DNA of 64,000 bases from Sporolactobacillus sp. Y61. Its GTDB lineage: Bacteria > Bacillota > Bacilli > Bacillales > Sporolactobacillaceae. Position 1 is the first letter of the stretch; each line of letters starts with the position of its first letter. Below are positions 25,370 to 33,724 of this stretch, one piece after another. A model generated the notes under the pieces. It was not told the origin of the DNA and ran no database searches. It worked only from the letters and a program-made list of their open reading frames with translations. The DNA is taken from NCBI RefSeq assembly GCF_040529185.1, contig NZ_CP159510.1:1612001-1676000 (forward strand). The letters are read 5' to 3'. The position numbers and the translations under genes are program-made.

Positions 25370-26797
25370 ATGATGCACACATCAGATCATTCGTCCATTC
25401 ATCCCGGACTGCAGCAGTTTCTGTATGGCAGGGAATGCCTCCCGGAAGAGCTTCCCTTTCCTGATGAGGTGATCCGTAAGCAGATACAAGAGGGATGGAT
25501 CACCCTTCGCCCGGGTATTGAAACAGCTGACGCGCTGCCGTTTCCTTTTTCATTTGTCAAAAAGAATATCTGCCGGCGTTGTGGAAACACAGATCCGGAT
25601 GCCTTTGGAATGCACTTCTGCGGTCGCTGCGGGCATCTCTGCGTCTATTGCCGCCGCTGCCTGAATATGGGCGTGATTCGTTCGTGTACCCGCCTTTTGA
25701 CGTGGAACGGACCGGCGCCTGCAGCACAAGTGCCTCATGTGAACAAATCAGGCAGACTGTGCGTCTGGAAGGGAACCCTGTCACCCCGGCAGGCCGCCGC
25801 TTCCGGCCAGCTCAGGCGTTCACTTGCTGAAGGCCGGTCATTTCTGATCTGGGCGGTCACCGGATCAGGGAAAACGGAACTGATCTTTCCGGCGGTGGAA
25901 GACCGGCTTTTACAGGGGAAACGGATAGCAATTGCCTCACCGAGGACAGACGTCGTAAGGGAGCTTGCACCGCGAATCCGTGCTGCTTTTCCGGAGGTGC
26001 CGGTCGGCGTGTTTTACGGTGGAAGCCATGAAAAGTGGTTTCATGCCCCGCTTTTGATCACGACAACCCACCAGCTGCTGCGCTTTTACCACTGTTTTGA
26101 CTGCGTCTTTATCGATGAAGTAGATGCTTTCCCCTTTCATGCTGATCCGGTCCTTACCTTTGCTGTTCATAAAGCAGCGAAAGAACAGGCCCCGTTTGCC
26201 TTCCTGACGGCCACGCCGCCTGCCGGCCTGAAGCGCGCCTTTCTGTCAGGAAAACTGCGCGGGGTCAAAATCGCCGGAAGATATCATGGGCATCCGCTGC
26301 CGGTTCCCCGATTTCAGTGGATCGGCAACTGGAAAAAGTCGATGGCCCAAAAGCAGATTCCTGAGCCTTTTTATCGCTGGCTGCGCCAAAAAGCGGCGCC
26401 CGAAACCCGTCTCTTTGTCTTTGTTTCGTCCGTTAAGCTGGCCCGGCAGCTTGCCGGACTGTTGCAGAAAAAGGGGATGGAGCGCGTCGCCGGCGTCCAT
26501 GCGGATGATCCTGAGCGCCATGAAAAAGTGGCTTTTTTCCGGGAAGGAAAACTGCGCATTCTGGTCACAACGACGATTCTTGAACGCGGTGTAACCGTTC
26601 CGGGTGTTGAAGTGGCGGTCTTTGGTGCGGATGATCCGGTTTTTGATGAGCGGGCGCTCGTCCAGATTTCTGGACGCGCAGGCAGATCACCGGAGCATCC
26701 GGGCGGTGATGTCCTGTTTTTTCATGACGGAAAGACCATCGAGATGATCCGCGCGCGGCGGCATATCGAGCAGATGAATAAGGAGGCGGGATTTTGA
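25370..26797 (+). CDS. comFA: Competence helicase-like ATPase ComFA
   Basis: DEAD-type ATPase needed to move transforming DNA across the membrane. Features in order: a four-Cys zinc region (CRRCG, then CGRCG and CVYCRRC) at residues 65-110, Walker A IWAVTGSGKTELIF near 163, DEAD-like box VFIDEVDAFPF, motif III FAFLTATPP and the C-terminal helicase half ending ALVQISGRAGRSPEHPGGD. Start is placed at ATG 25370 (GAGGG seven bases upstream); the frame opens 42 bases earlier inside a repeat. The repeat 3' end therefore lies in the 5' untranslated region. The next gene overlaps by four bases. ComFB is missing between comFA and comFC, unlike B. subtilis. Confidence 0.93.
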   Translation: MMHTSDHSSIHPGLQQFLYGRECLPEELPFPDEVIRKQIQEGWITLRPGIETADALPFPFSFVKKNICRRCGNTDPDAFGMHFCGRCGHLCVYCRRCLNMGVIRSCTRLLTWNGPAPAAQVPHVNKSGRLCVWKGTLSPRQAAASGQLRRSLAEGRSFLIWAVTGSGKTELIFPAVEDRLLQGKRIAIASPRTDVVRELAPRIRAAFPEVPVGVFYGGSHEKWFHAPLLITTTHQLLRFYHCFDCVFIDEVDAFPFHADPVLTFAVHKAAKEQAPFAFLTATPPAGLKRAFLSGKLRGVKIAGRYHGHPLPVPRFQWIGNWKKSMAQKQIPEPFYRWLRQKAAPETRLFVFVSSVKLARQLAGLLQKKGMERVAGVHADDPERHEKVAFFREGKLRILVTTTILERGVTVPGVEVAVFGADDPVFDERALVQISGRAGRSPEHPGGDVLFFHDGKTIEMIRARRHIEQMNKEAGF

Positions 26798-27555
26798 ACG
26801 GCCTGATTTGTCTGTTATGCGGGTCAGAGCGACGGGAACCTCTGACTTTCCGTACACTTCTGTCACCCGAAAATCCACCCGGATTCTGCCGGTCGTGCCG
26901 GGACAGGCTGCTGCCGATTCCTGGCGGACACAGCTGCCGGTTCTGCGGAAGAGATCTGCGTCTGGTCCCCGAAGGCATGCCTTCAAAGGATCAGGTCTGC
27001 GCCGACTGTCTGCTCTGGCAATCCAGTGAAGAAAGCAGGGCGTTCGGTAAGAATACGGCCCTGTTCAGCTACAATAACCAGATGAAGGACATCATGAAGC
27101 GTTTCAAGTTTCGCGGAGATGCCGTACTTGTCGAGGGATTCAGGCAGGAGTTCCGCGCGGCCTATCACCGGATCAGCGGGCGCCGGCGTTTTTTCTCGCT
27201 GAAGCGCGCTCCGGATCCGCCGGTTATTGTTCCGATGCCGCTCAGCCCGGAACGATTAAAAGAACGCGGGTATAACCAGGCTGAACTGCTGGCGCGTCTC
27301 CTTCCGGGGACCCCGGTTCCGGCACTCAGACGCCCGGGCGGACAGCAGAAGCAGAGCAAGCTGCATCGCCATGATCGGCTGAACCGGGAGAACCCGTTCA
27401 AACTGGATCAGAGCCTTGCCGCGAAGCTGACCGGCAGAAGCGTTCTGCTGATTGACGATATTTACACGACAGGCGCCACGCTGCATTTTGCTGCAGAAGC
27501 GCTCCGTGAGGCCGGTCCGGTGCAGATTCATGGGCTGACGCTGATTCACGGGTGA
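26794..27555 (+). CDS. comFC: Competence protein ComFC (amidophosphoribosyltransferase-like)
   Basis: ComFC/GntX family: an N-terminal Cys-rich zinc region (CLLCG, CRSC, CRFCG, CADC within residues 6-70) followed by a phosphoribosyltransferase domain with the PRPP loop VLLIDDIYTTGATL near residue 215 and the segment LKERGYNQAELLAR. It is required for DNA uptake with ComFA; its chemistry is not established. Start is TTG 26794 with AAGGAGG seven bases upstream, overlapping comFA by four bases, so translation is coupled. 253 residues. Confidence 0.92.
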   Translation: MNGLICLLCGSERREPLTFRTLLSPENPPGFCRSCRDRLLPIPGGHSCRFCGRDLRLVPEGMPSKDQVCADCLLWQSSEESRAFGKNTALFSYNNQMKDIMKRFKFRGDAVLVEGFRQEFRAAYHRISGRRRFFSLKRAPDPPVIVPMPLSPERLKERGYNQAELLARLLPGTPVPALRRPGGQQKQSKLHRHDRLNRENPFKLDQSLAAKLTGRSVLLIDDIYTTGATLHFAAEALREAGPVQIHGLTLIHG

Positions 27556-27570
27556 TCTCTCTTTTTCACT

Positions 27571-27596
27571 TAACTATTTTTTCAGTGTGCCGATAA
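27571..27596 (+). promoter_or_regulatory. Sigma-D promoter of the yvyF-flgM operon
   Basis: TAAC (27571-27574), 14 bases, GCCGATAA (27589-27596); consensus TAAA-N15-GCCGATAT. It stands directly after comFC and 57 bases before yvyF. Confidence 0.7.
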
Positions 27597-27652
27597 TGTA
27601 ATCGGAGTCATTGTCGGCTATAATAAAAACAAGTAGTGAAGGAGGGACAGCA

Positions 27653-28057
27653 GTGGCTGAACTTGCGAACTGTATCAAGTGCGGGAAACTGTTTGTCCGC
27701 ACGTCCTCCCCATATTGCCCGGATTGTCGGAAAGAACAGGAAGATAAATTTGACAAAGTCTACGCTTTTATCCGCGAACAGGAGAATCGGATGGCCACTG
27801 TCCCGCAGGTTCACGAGGCAACCGGTGTGGAAACGGAACTGATTTATCAGTGGGTGCGTGAAGGGCGTCTGGTCTCCTCCATGTTTCCCAATCTCGGCTA
27901 TCCCTGTAAAAGCTGTGGGAAAATCATCACGGAAGGGGCGCTTTGTCCGGACTGCCGCCAAAAGCTGGAAGAGGCTGTCCGGCGTGATGAGAAAGAAAAA
28001 GCATTCAGGGAGCAGTCGCGGGTTTCGAGGACCTACCACACGAAGCGCAATAGTTAA
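27653..28057 (+). CDS. yvyF: Flagellar operon protein YvyF (TIGR03826 family)
   Basis: Small protein with two zinc-ribbon-like Cys pairs at each end (CIKCG and CPDC; CKSCG and CPDC) around a MerR-like helical segment (ATVPQVHEATGV, LIYQWVREGRL). Found in the late flagellar operon of Bacillales; role unknown, possibly an FlgM-related regulator. Start is GTG 27653 with AAGGAGGG six bases upstream, giving 134 residues, close to B. subtilis YvyF. Confidence 0.88.
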   Translation: MAELANCIKCGKLFVRTSSPYCPDCRKEQEDKFDKVYAFIREQENRMATVPQVHEATGVETELIYQWVREGRLVSSMFPNLGYPCKSCGKIITEGALCPDCRQKLEEAVRRDEKEKAFREQSRVSRTYHTKRNS

Positions 28058-28194
28058 ACAATGGAACCCATTCATCCGATATACAGATTGAAACGATCAG
28101 GCAGAAACTTACGGACTGTTTCTCCGGCAGGCGGCGGAAGCAGAGTGACCGTGATCAGCCGCTGCATGTAAAATCTGAAACAGAGGTGAACAGG

Positions 28195-28458
28195 ATGAAG
28201 ATTGATGGTTACCAGCCGGTCCAGCCTTATGGGAAATACCCGCTGCCCCATCAGGGAAAACAGCCGGGCACCGCTCCGGCTCAGTCCGATAAAGTTGAAA
28301 TTTCTTCTGAAGCGAAGCGGATGCAGGGCGCTCATCGACTGGAACAGGAGCGCCTGGATAAGGTACAGAACATTAAGGCTCAGATTGACGTCGGTACCTA
28401 TCATGTCTCTTCGGAAGATATTGCACGAAAAATGTACGCGTGGTGGAACCGGAAATAA
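28195..28458 (+). CDS. flgM: Anti-sigma-D factor FlgM
   Basis: Holds sigma-D inactive until the hook-basal body is complete. 87 residues with a flexible N-terminus (KIDGYQPVQPYG) and the C-terminal helices of the family: DKVEISSEAKRMQGA, RLDKVQNIKAQIDVGTYHV and SEDIARKMYAWW. Start ATG 28195 is six bases after GAGGTG; the GTG nine bases earlier overlaps that site. Sited between yvyF and flgN as in B. subtilis. Confidence 0.93.
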   Translation: MKIDGYQPVQPYGKYPLPHQGKQPGTAPAQSDKVEISSEAKRMQGAHRLEQERLDKVQNIKAQIDVGTYHVSSEDIARKMYAWWNRK

Positions 28459-28497
28459 GACCGGGTCCGGACGCGGTTAAGAAAGAAGGCTGAAGTG

Positions 28498-28983
28498 ATG
28501 CCGGCTGAAATGATGAAGCAAACGATTCTGCAGATCATAAGTGTACAGGAGCACCTGCGTGAAACCGGTCTTGCCAAGCTAGAAGCGATAAAAAAGGGCG
28601 ACGCCGATGCAGTCGACCGTCTGACCAGGCAGGAAGAGCCGCTTGCCGAAAAACTGCGCGCTCTGGAACAGAAAAGGACGCAGCTTGTCCGGAAAGATAC
28701 AGGAAAAGCGAATGCTGCATTCAGTGAATGGGAGAAGGCCGCGCTTTCAGAAAAAGAACAGCCGGAGTGGCATGCCCTGTATCTGAAGCTTAGCCGTTCG
28801 GTTCTGACGCTGAAACAGCTCAATCAGCTGAATCAGGATCTTTTGCGCCAGTCCCTGCAGTGGGTCAGACTGAATCTGAATCTGCTGATGCCGGGTACCG
28901 GGCCTTCAGGTTACGGCCAACCGGGAAACGCTCAGAGCGGATCAGCCGGCAGGTTCAGCGGACGGATTGATTCACGTGCCTGA
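28498..28983 (+). CDS. flgN: Flagellar export chaperone FlgN (YvyG)
   Basis: Cytoplasmic chaperone for hook-filament junction proteins FlgK and FlgL, which follow directly. 161 residues, nearly all helical, with heptad-like Leu and charged patterns (residues 5-75 and 95-130) and a Gly/Ser/Pro-rich C-terminal tail. Sequence conservation in this family is low; the call rests on size, helicity and position. ATG 28498 has AGAAGG eight bases upstream; the GTG just before it is also possible. Confidence 0.85.
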   Translation: MPAEMMKQTILQIISVQEHLRETGLAKLEAIKKGDADAVDRLTRQEEPLAEKLRALEQKRTQLVRKDTGKANAAFSEWEKAALSEKEQPEWHALYLKLSRSVLTLKQLNQLNQDLLRQSLQWVRLNLNLLMPGTGPSGYGQPGNAQSGSAGRFSGRIDSRA

Positions 28984-29004
28984 CAGAGACGGAGGTTTAA
29001 GCAG

Positions 29005-30474
29005 ATGATTCCTATTTTTTCAAGTCTGAATATGATGCAGCGCGCGCTGCAGGTGACGCAGGAAGCAATCCAGACAACGGGACATAATGTGTCCAATGCC
29101 GGAACGGATGGCTATTCGCGCCAGCGCGTCAATCTGAAAAGCTGGCTGCCGTATCCCGCAGCAGGGATCAATGCACCACATGGAGCGGGCCAGACCGGCA
29201 CCGGGGTCATCGATGATTCTATTGTCAGGATCCGGGATCAGTTTGTGGATCTGCAGGTCCGGGAAAATGCAAACCAGAACGGGTACTGGTCCGCCCTGAG
29301 TGACGCGTACAGCCAGATGGAAGACATTGTCAATGAACCCTCAGAAACCGGAATTTCTTCTGTTCTGGATGGTTTCTGGCAGTCGATTCAGGACCTGGCC
29401 AGTCACTCGGGTACAGGAGGAACGGGCACAGTCGTTCTGCAAAGAGGCAAAGAAGTGGCGGATACCTTTAATTATATCGCCCGATCGCTTGCGAAGGTGC
29501 AAAATAACCTGCAGCAGCAGATCACGGAAAATACGCATCTGATTAACAATTATGCAGATCGGATCAATGCACTGAATAAAGAAATCGGTCTGCAGGAAGC
29601 AAACGGTTTTCTGGCTAATGACCTTTATGATGAACGTGATCTACTTACGGATAAGCTTGCCGGACTGGTTCATATTAAAGTGACCCCGGTTCCGAGCGGA
29701 GGTCATGCTTCGGCAACTGCCGAGGGCAAATACACGATTGAAATGGTTGATCAGAACGGGGGTTCATTTGACCCGCCCGCACGGCTCGTCGACGGGGAGC
29801 AGCTGACTGCCGCAAATCTTGCTTCAGCGATCGACTCTGCCGAGCCATCGGTGACCGTGGCCATGGACGGTCAGGAACTGTCGGGCTTTTCCGGAAAACT
29901 TCAGGGACTGATTGAGGCCTATACGAATGATTATCCGGCTGTGCTGCAGAGTCTGGATCGTATGGCAGCGCAGCTGGCCACCTCCTTTAACGATGCTTTT
30001 CAGCAGACCGGTGGATCACAGGAATCCGGTATAGACTGGTTTTTTCAGGGGCAGGACGGGACGGTGACTGCTGAAAATCTCCATGTGAACGAGGCCCTTA
30101 AGGGGTCAGATATCACATCCAATCTGGCAGATGCCCCTTCCGGTGATCATGCCGGAGCACTGGCCCTGGCCGATGTGATTGCGGCTGACCGGTTTGATTT
30201 TGACGGCAACGGGTCAGAGACTACGTTAAAAAATTACCTTCAGGGCCTGATCGGGCAGATTGGTGTCAACGCCCAGTCCGCTCAGCAGTTTAACGGTAAC
30301 TCAGCGACGATGCGTCAGGCGGCGGAGAACCGCCGGGCATCGATCAGCGGGGTGAACATGGATGAAGAAATGACGAATCTGATTCAGTTTCAGCACACTT
30401 ATGGTGCGGCAGCCCGGGTGGTCACCACGATTGACACCCTGCTCGATACGCTGATCAATAGAATGGGGGGATAA
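29005..30474 (+). CDS. flgK: Flagellar hook-associated protein 1 FlgK
   Basis: First hook-filament junction protein, exported by the flagellar type III apparatus. 489 residues. The N-terminal rod domain has the motif TTGHNVSNAGTDGYSRQRVN, and the C-terminal D0 helix reads SGVNMDEEMTNLIQFQHTYG and ends ARVVTTIDTLLDTLINRMGG. The middle contains a long helical region (KVQNNLQQQITENTHLINNY). GGAGG precedes the ATG. It is followed three bases later by flgL. Confidence 0.95.
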   Translation: MIPIFSSLNMMQRALQVTQEAIQTTGHNVSNAGTDGYSRQRVNLKSWLPYPAAGINAPHGAGQTGTGVIDDSIVRIRDQFVDLQVRENANQNGYWSALSDAYSQMEDIVNEPSETGISSVLDGFWQSIQDLASHSGTGGTGTVVLQRGKEVADTFNYIARSLAKVQNNLQQQITENTHLINNYADRINALNKEIGLQEANGFLANDLYDERDLLTDKLAGLVHIKVTPVPSGGHASATAEGKYTIEMVDQNGGSFDPPARLVDGEQLTAANLASAIDSAEPSVTVAMDGQELSGFSGKLQGLIEAYTNDYPAVLQSLDRMAAQLATSFNDAFQQTGGSQESGIDWFFQGQDGTVTAENLHVNEALKGSDITSNLADAPSGDHAGALALADVIAADRFDFDGNGSETTLKNYLQGLIGQIGVNAQSAQQFNGNSATMRQAAENRRASISGVNMDEEMTNLIQFQHTYGAAARVVTTIDTLLDTLINRMGG

Positions 30475-30477
30475 TCA

Positions 30478-31374
30478 ATGCGCGTGACGCAGGGGATGAT
30501 GACGAATCAAATCCTCCAGAATATAACACAGGGCTACGGTAGAGTGGCCGACTCACAGAATCAGCTGGCATCGGGTAAAAAAATCACGCGGCCCTCGCAG
30601 GATCCGATTGTGGCGACCATGGGGATTTCCTATCGGACGGATGTCGGTCACGTAGAACAGTACCGGAAAAATGTAACCACAGCCTATAAGTGGCTCGACA
30701 GTTCAGACGACGCCCTGCAGCAGACCGATGACGTACTGAACCGGATTCGTGAGCTGACCGTAGAAGCGAGTAACGGAACCCATACCGCTGAACAGCGTCA
30801 GGCGATCGGGACAGAAGTTGCCGAGCTGAAGCAGCAGCTCGTGACCATCGGAAATACACAGGTCGGAGGTCAGTACATATTCAGTGGCAGTGACACCGCC
30901 AATCCGCCCCTTGTAACAGGTAATGACGGGACCGTCACCCTTCGCCCGGATGCGCTCAGCCATCCGGATCTGGCTGTCGATGTCAATGACGGGATCAGTG
31001 TGTCGGTGAATATCGCCCCGGACAGTGTTTTTTCTGAGGACCTTTTCAGTGATCTGGATCGCCTGATCGGTGACCTGAACAATGGAAACGCCGATGAAGC
31101 GGCAATCGGAGCGCATCTTGGAGAACTGGATACCCATCTGGATGAAGTCGCCCGTGCGCAGGCTGAACTTGGCGCAAAAACGAACCGGGTCGATATGATC
31201 AGTAACCGGTTGAACCAGCAGAAGACGATTGCGACAAAAATTATGTCCAATAATGAGGATGTGGATTATGCGGAGACGATCATCCAGCTGAATCAGCAGC
31301 AGAATATCTATAACGCCTCTCTTGCCGTTGGTGCGCGGATTATCCAGACCTCACTCCTCGACTTTCTGAAATAA
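30478..31374 (+). CDS. flgL: Flagellar hook-associated protein 3 FlgL
   Basis: Second junction protein between hook and filament. 298 residues with flagellin-like ends: RVTQGMMTNQILQNITQGYG at the N-terminus, SGKKITRPSQDPI, and the C-terminal helix NEDVDYAETIIQLNQQQNIYN followed by AARIIQ-like GARIIQTSLLDFLK. The small central domain (about residues 125-200) is variable. The ribosome site overlaps the end of flgK. Confidence 0.95.
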   Translation: MRVTQGMMTNQILQNITQGYGRVADSQNQLASGKKITRPSQDPIVATMGISYRTDVGHVEQYRKNVTTAYKWLDSSDDALQQTDDVLNRIRELTVEASNGTHTAEQRQAIGTEVAELKQQLVTIGNTQVGGQYIFSGSDTANPPLVTGNDGTVTLRPDALSHPDLAVDVNDGISVSVNIAPDSVFSEDLFSDLDRLIGDLNNGNADEAAIGAHLGELDTHLDEVARAQAELGAKTNRVDMISNRLNQQKTIATKIMSNNEDVDYAETIIQLNQQQNIYNASLAVGARIIQTSLLDFLK

Positions 31375-31390
31375 GGGCAGGAGGGAAATC

Positions 31391-31984
31391 ATGATGGGTA
31401 TTTTACCTCATCTGGAGATGCATCAGACTTTCGGAAAAATTTCCATCCGGACGCAGAACGCCCGGCAGGAGATCCGGCAGCCGCAGGCCGATGTCCTGAT
31501 CCGCCAGTCTCCTGCAGAAATGCATGTGGATCGCAGGTCCGCCGAACTGCGGATGGATCAGTCGGTCGCCTGGCACAATCTTGATCTGAAGTCGGCTGCC
31601 GTCCGGATACAGGAGGCGGCTGAAGCTGGCACGCAGGCCGTGCTGGACGGCATTTCCCGTCACGCACATGAGGCAGAAGAACTCCTGCATATTGAAAAAA
31701 ATAAGGGCCGAAACATCATTGCCGATCAGGCCGCGGCACATGCAAAGATGGCAGTCATCGGCACGCACTATAACACAGGGAACACGCCGGTGTCAGAAGC
31801 GGTTCACATTCAGGTGGTCCCGGACCAGCTTCGGATCAGGTGGCAGACCCGTCCGCCGGAGATCAGCGCCCGGATCCGCGCGCCGGAAGTCACCTATCAT
31901 CCCGGCGAGGTTCGCCTGGCGATGCAGCAGGACCCGTCGCTTGACATCCGGGCCGTCGGCTTATACATAGATCAGAAAGGATAA
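31391..31984 (+). CDS. yviE: DUF6470 family protein (YviE)
   Basis: Conserved companion of flgL and fliW in Bacillales; function unknown. 197 residues. The N-terminal block (MHQTFGKISIRTQNARQEIR, then DVLIRQSPAEMHVD) and the C-terminal one (PPEISARIRAPEVTYHPGEV) show the amphipathic beta-strand pattern of the family, with a helical middle (AAEAGTQAVLDGISRHAHEA). GGAGGG precedes the ATG. Confidence 0.85.
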   Translation: MMGILPHLEMHQTFGKISIRTQNARQEIRQPQADVLIRQSPAEMHVDRRSAELRMDQSVAWHNLDLKSAAVRIQEAAEAGTQAVLDGISRHAHEAEELLHIEKNKGRNIIADQAAAHAKMAVIGTHYNTGNTPVSEAVHIQVVPDQLRIRWQTRPPEISARIRAPEVTYHPGEVRLAMQQDPSLDIRAVGLYIDQKG

Positions 31985-31993
31985 CAGCCGCTT

Positions 31994-32431
31994 ATGAACA
32001 TTCAAACCAAATACTATGGCATGCAGCAGATCGATGAACAGCAGATCATATCCTTTTCTTCGGGGCTGCCCGGGTTTGCTGATGATAAGCGGTTCATTAT
32101 CCAGCCATTCGGGGAAGCGTTCTCCATCCTGCAGTCCGTCGATCATCCGGATGTCGCATTTATTATCACGTCACCCTTCCTTTTTTTCAACGCTTACAGT
32201 ATCCATCTTCCGGATGTGTTCGTCAGGCAGCTGGATGTGCGTTCCCGGCAGGAAGTCAGTGTCTGGGTGATTGTCAGTGTTCAGGATCCGTTTACCGAAT
32301 CAACGGTGAACCTGAAGGCCCCGGTGATCATTAACACACGAAAGAAAACAGGTAAACAGTACATCCCGGATCATTCCCCTTATTCCCTGCGTCAGCGTCT
32401 GACGGATGACGTGGCCGCGAAAAGGGCGTGA
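31994..32431 (+). CDS. fliW: Flagellar assembly factor FliW
   Basis: Cytoplasmic protein that binds either flagellin or CsrA: when flagellin is exported, freed FliW sequesters CsrA and lifts repression of hag. 145 residues with the family motifs ISFSSGLPGFADDKRFII, PFGEAFSILQSVDHPDVAFI and VNLKAPVIINTRKKTGKQ. csrA follows four bases after its stop, and hag, the target, lies 21 kb away rather than adjacent. Confidence 0.93.
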   Translation: MNIQTKYYGMQQIDEQQIISFSSGLPGFADDKRFIIQPFGEAFSILQSVDHPDVAFIITSPFLFFNAYSIHLPDVFVRQLDVRSRQEVSVWVIVSVQDPFTESTVNLKAPVIINTRKKTGKQYIPDHSPYSLRQRLTDDVAAKRA

Positions 32432-32435
32432 AGTT

Positions 32436-32669
32436 ATGCTAATTCTGACACGTAAACCGGGAGAGTCGATCCGGATCGGTGAACAGATTAAAGTAAAAGT
32501 TGTTGCTGTTGACGGAGATCAGGTAAAGCTCGGAATCGAAGCCCCGCGTGAAGTGGATATCAATCGCAGCGAAGTCTATGAGGCCATACAGAAACTGAAC
32601 AGTCAGGCGGCCGTGAACCGGCCATCTGAAGATATTCTGGACGCTTTGAAGAAAATCAGGAAGAAATAA
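32436..32669 (+). CDS. csrA: Carbon storage regulator CsrA
   Basis: Homodimeric RNA-binding repressor that blocks the hag ribosome site. 77 residues beginning MLILTRKPGESIRIGEQIKV and including VKLGIEAPREVDINRSEVYE, with the RNA-contacting Leu-4 and Arg-44-type positions kept. Start ATG 32436; the frame opens ten codons earlier within fliW, but those residues are not family-like. Likely coupled to fliW. Two candidate CsrA sites are visible in the hag leader (53844-53879). Confidence 0.94.
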   Translation: MLILTRKPGESIRIGEQIKVKVVAVDGDQVKLGIEAPREVDINRSEVYEAIQKLNSQAAVNRPSEDILDALKKIRKK

Positions 32670-32690
32670 CAGATTCTGATTTTTTTCTTT
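32655..32690 (+). terminator. Probable terminator after csrA
   Basis: AATCAGGAA pairs with TTCTGATT around a short loop, followed by TTTTTTCTTTTT. It overlaps the csrA stop region; modest stem. Confidence 0.5.
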
Positions 32691-32777
32691 TTATGAAGAA
32701 AAACAGGTCAAAAGTCATTGACATAAAGACCTGTATGTGTCAACGTATAAATGCTAAATTAAATATTTTTCTGACGA

Positions 32778-32863
32778 AAAGAGCACACCTGCTGAAAGGC
32801 AGGGTCGCAAAGCCGCGGGTCTAAAGCGAAAGCCAGGATCGCCGGGTTGCCGAAATGCAGGAA
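32778..32863 (+). ncRNA. Cyclic-di-GMP-I riboswitch (GEMM-I)
   Basis: The consensus elements occur in order: AGCACACC (for GGCAAACC), a stem capped by UGAAA (CCTGC-TGAAA-GGCAGG), GTCGCAAAGCC, GGGTCTAA, a second hairpin (GCGAAAGC) and GGATCGCCGGGTTGCCGA. The GCAAAGCC and GCCGGGTTGCC blocks are the diagnostic core of the family, which binds c-di-GMP. A terminator-like hairpin follows ten bases later, and the gene behind is an EAL-domain phosphodiesterase, a plausible feedback target. Whether ligand turns the gene on or off was not deduced. Confidence 0.85.
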
Positions 32864-32872
32864 GAGCCGCAG

Positions 32873-32906
32873 CGGCCGCCGAGTTTTTCGGCGCGCCGTT
32901 TTTTTC
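32873..32906 (+). terminator. Riboswitch-associated terminator
   Basis: CGGCCGCCGA / TCGGCGCGCCG stem (slightly bulged) followed by seven T. It lies between the c-di-GMP aptamer and the EAL gene, so it is the likely expression platform. Confidence 0.75.
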
Positions 32907-32995
32907 TCTTTGGGAGGAAATGAAAGATAAGGTTTCTTATGCTGTCAGGGTTCTGGCTGGCAAGTTTTTCTTCATGTTCAGGGAGGAGCGTATTT

Positions 32996-33724
32996 GTGTT
33001 GTGGATTAATTTCATTACAAAAGGAAAATTTTTTCACCATTTTCAACCCATTGTCAATCTGGAGAACCGGACGATTGAAGGTTTTGAAGCCCTGTTCAGG
33101 TCGCCTCTTTTTTCGACTGTCGAGGAGGCTTATCAATTGGCCAAAAAGAAACGAAGACTTTATGAACTGGATGTTCATTCCGTACAAAAAGCCGTCCGTA
33201 CATTCGCCGAGTCCGGGCAGAAGGATAAGGGGCAAAAGTTATTCCTGAATATTTATCCTTCGACCTTGCTGCACGCCGGTCTGGTTTCCGTGATCAAGGA
33301 TCTGATCGGGACTTATCCGTTTCTTGCCGGACAGCTGGTTTTCGAGATGGTTGAGAACGAGCGTATTGATGATCTGTCCGGGTTGCAGGACGTGCTGAAG
33401 CTGATCAGGCAGGCCGGCATACGGATCGCCGTGGATGATTTTGGTAAGGGGCCCGATAACATGAACCGGACGATCGAGATTGATGCCGATTACATTAAAC
33501 TGGACCGTTACTTTTCGATTGACCTGAGAACGTCGGAGAAGAAACAGGCGTATGTCGCTTTTCTTATCCGATTTTGTGAAAAATTTCATACAAAACTGAT
33601 TTTTGAGGGCCTTGAAACCGCAAAGGATATTCACTACATCAGAGAAATGGGCATTCATTATGCGCAGGGCTATGCGCTCGGTCGTCCGCATCTGCTGGGT
33701 AAGGCGGTGCGTGGGCATGCTTAG
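32996..33724 (+). CDS. EAL-domain cyclic-di-GMP phosphodiesterase
   Basis: Stand-alone EAL domain of about 242 residues, predicted to hydrolyse c-di-GMP to pGpG. Catalytic features are present: EAL itself in GFEALFRSP, Asn in LFLNIYPSTLL, Glu in LVFEMVENERIDD, the Asp pair in RIAVDDFGKGPDN, Lys in YIKLDRYF and Glu in LIFEGLETAKD, so it should be active. There is no signal or sensor domain. Start is GTG 32996, seven bases after GGGAGGAG; the frame is open 57 bases further up but without a ribosome site. The gene lies behind a c-di-GMP riboswitch and overlaps a PilZ gene by eight bases. Confidence 0.88.
   Translation: MLWINFITKGKFFHHFQPIVNLENRTIEGFEALFRSPLFSTVEEAYQLAKKKRRLYELDVHSVQKAVRTFAESGQKDKGQKLFLNIYPSTLLHAGLVSVIKDLIGTYPFLAGQLVFEMVENERIDDLSGLQDVLKLIRQAGIRIAVDDFGKGPDNMNRTIEIDADYIKLDRYFSIDLRTSEKKQAYVAFLIRFCEKFHTKLIFEGLETAKDIHYIREMGIHYAQGYALGRPHLLGKAVRGHA

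Noticed and set aside
32920..33009. 29-codon plus-strand peptide between the riboswitch terminator and the EAL start
   Set aside because: GGGAGGA is only one to two bases from its ATG, too close for efficient initiation; no conservation can be judged.
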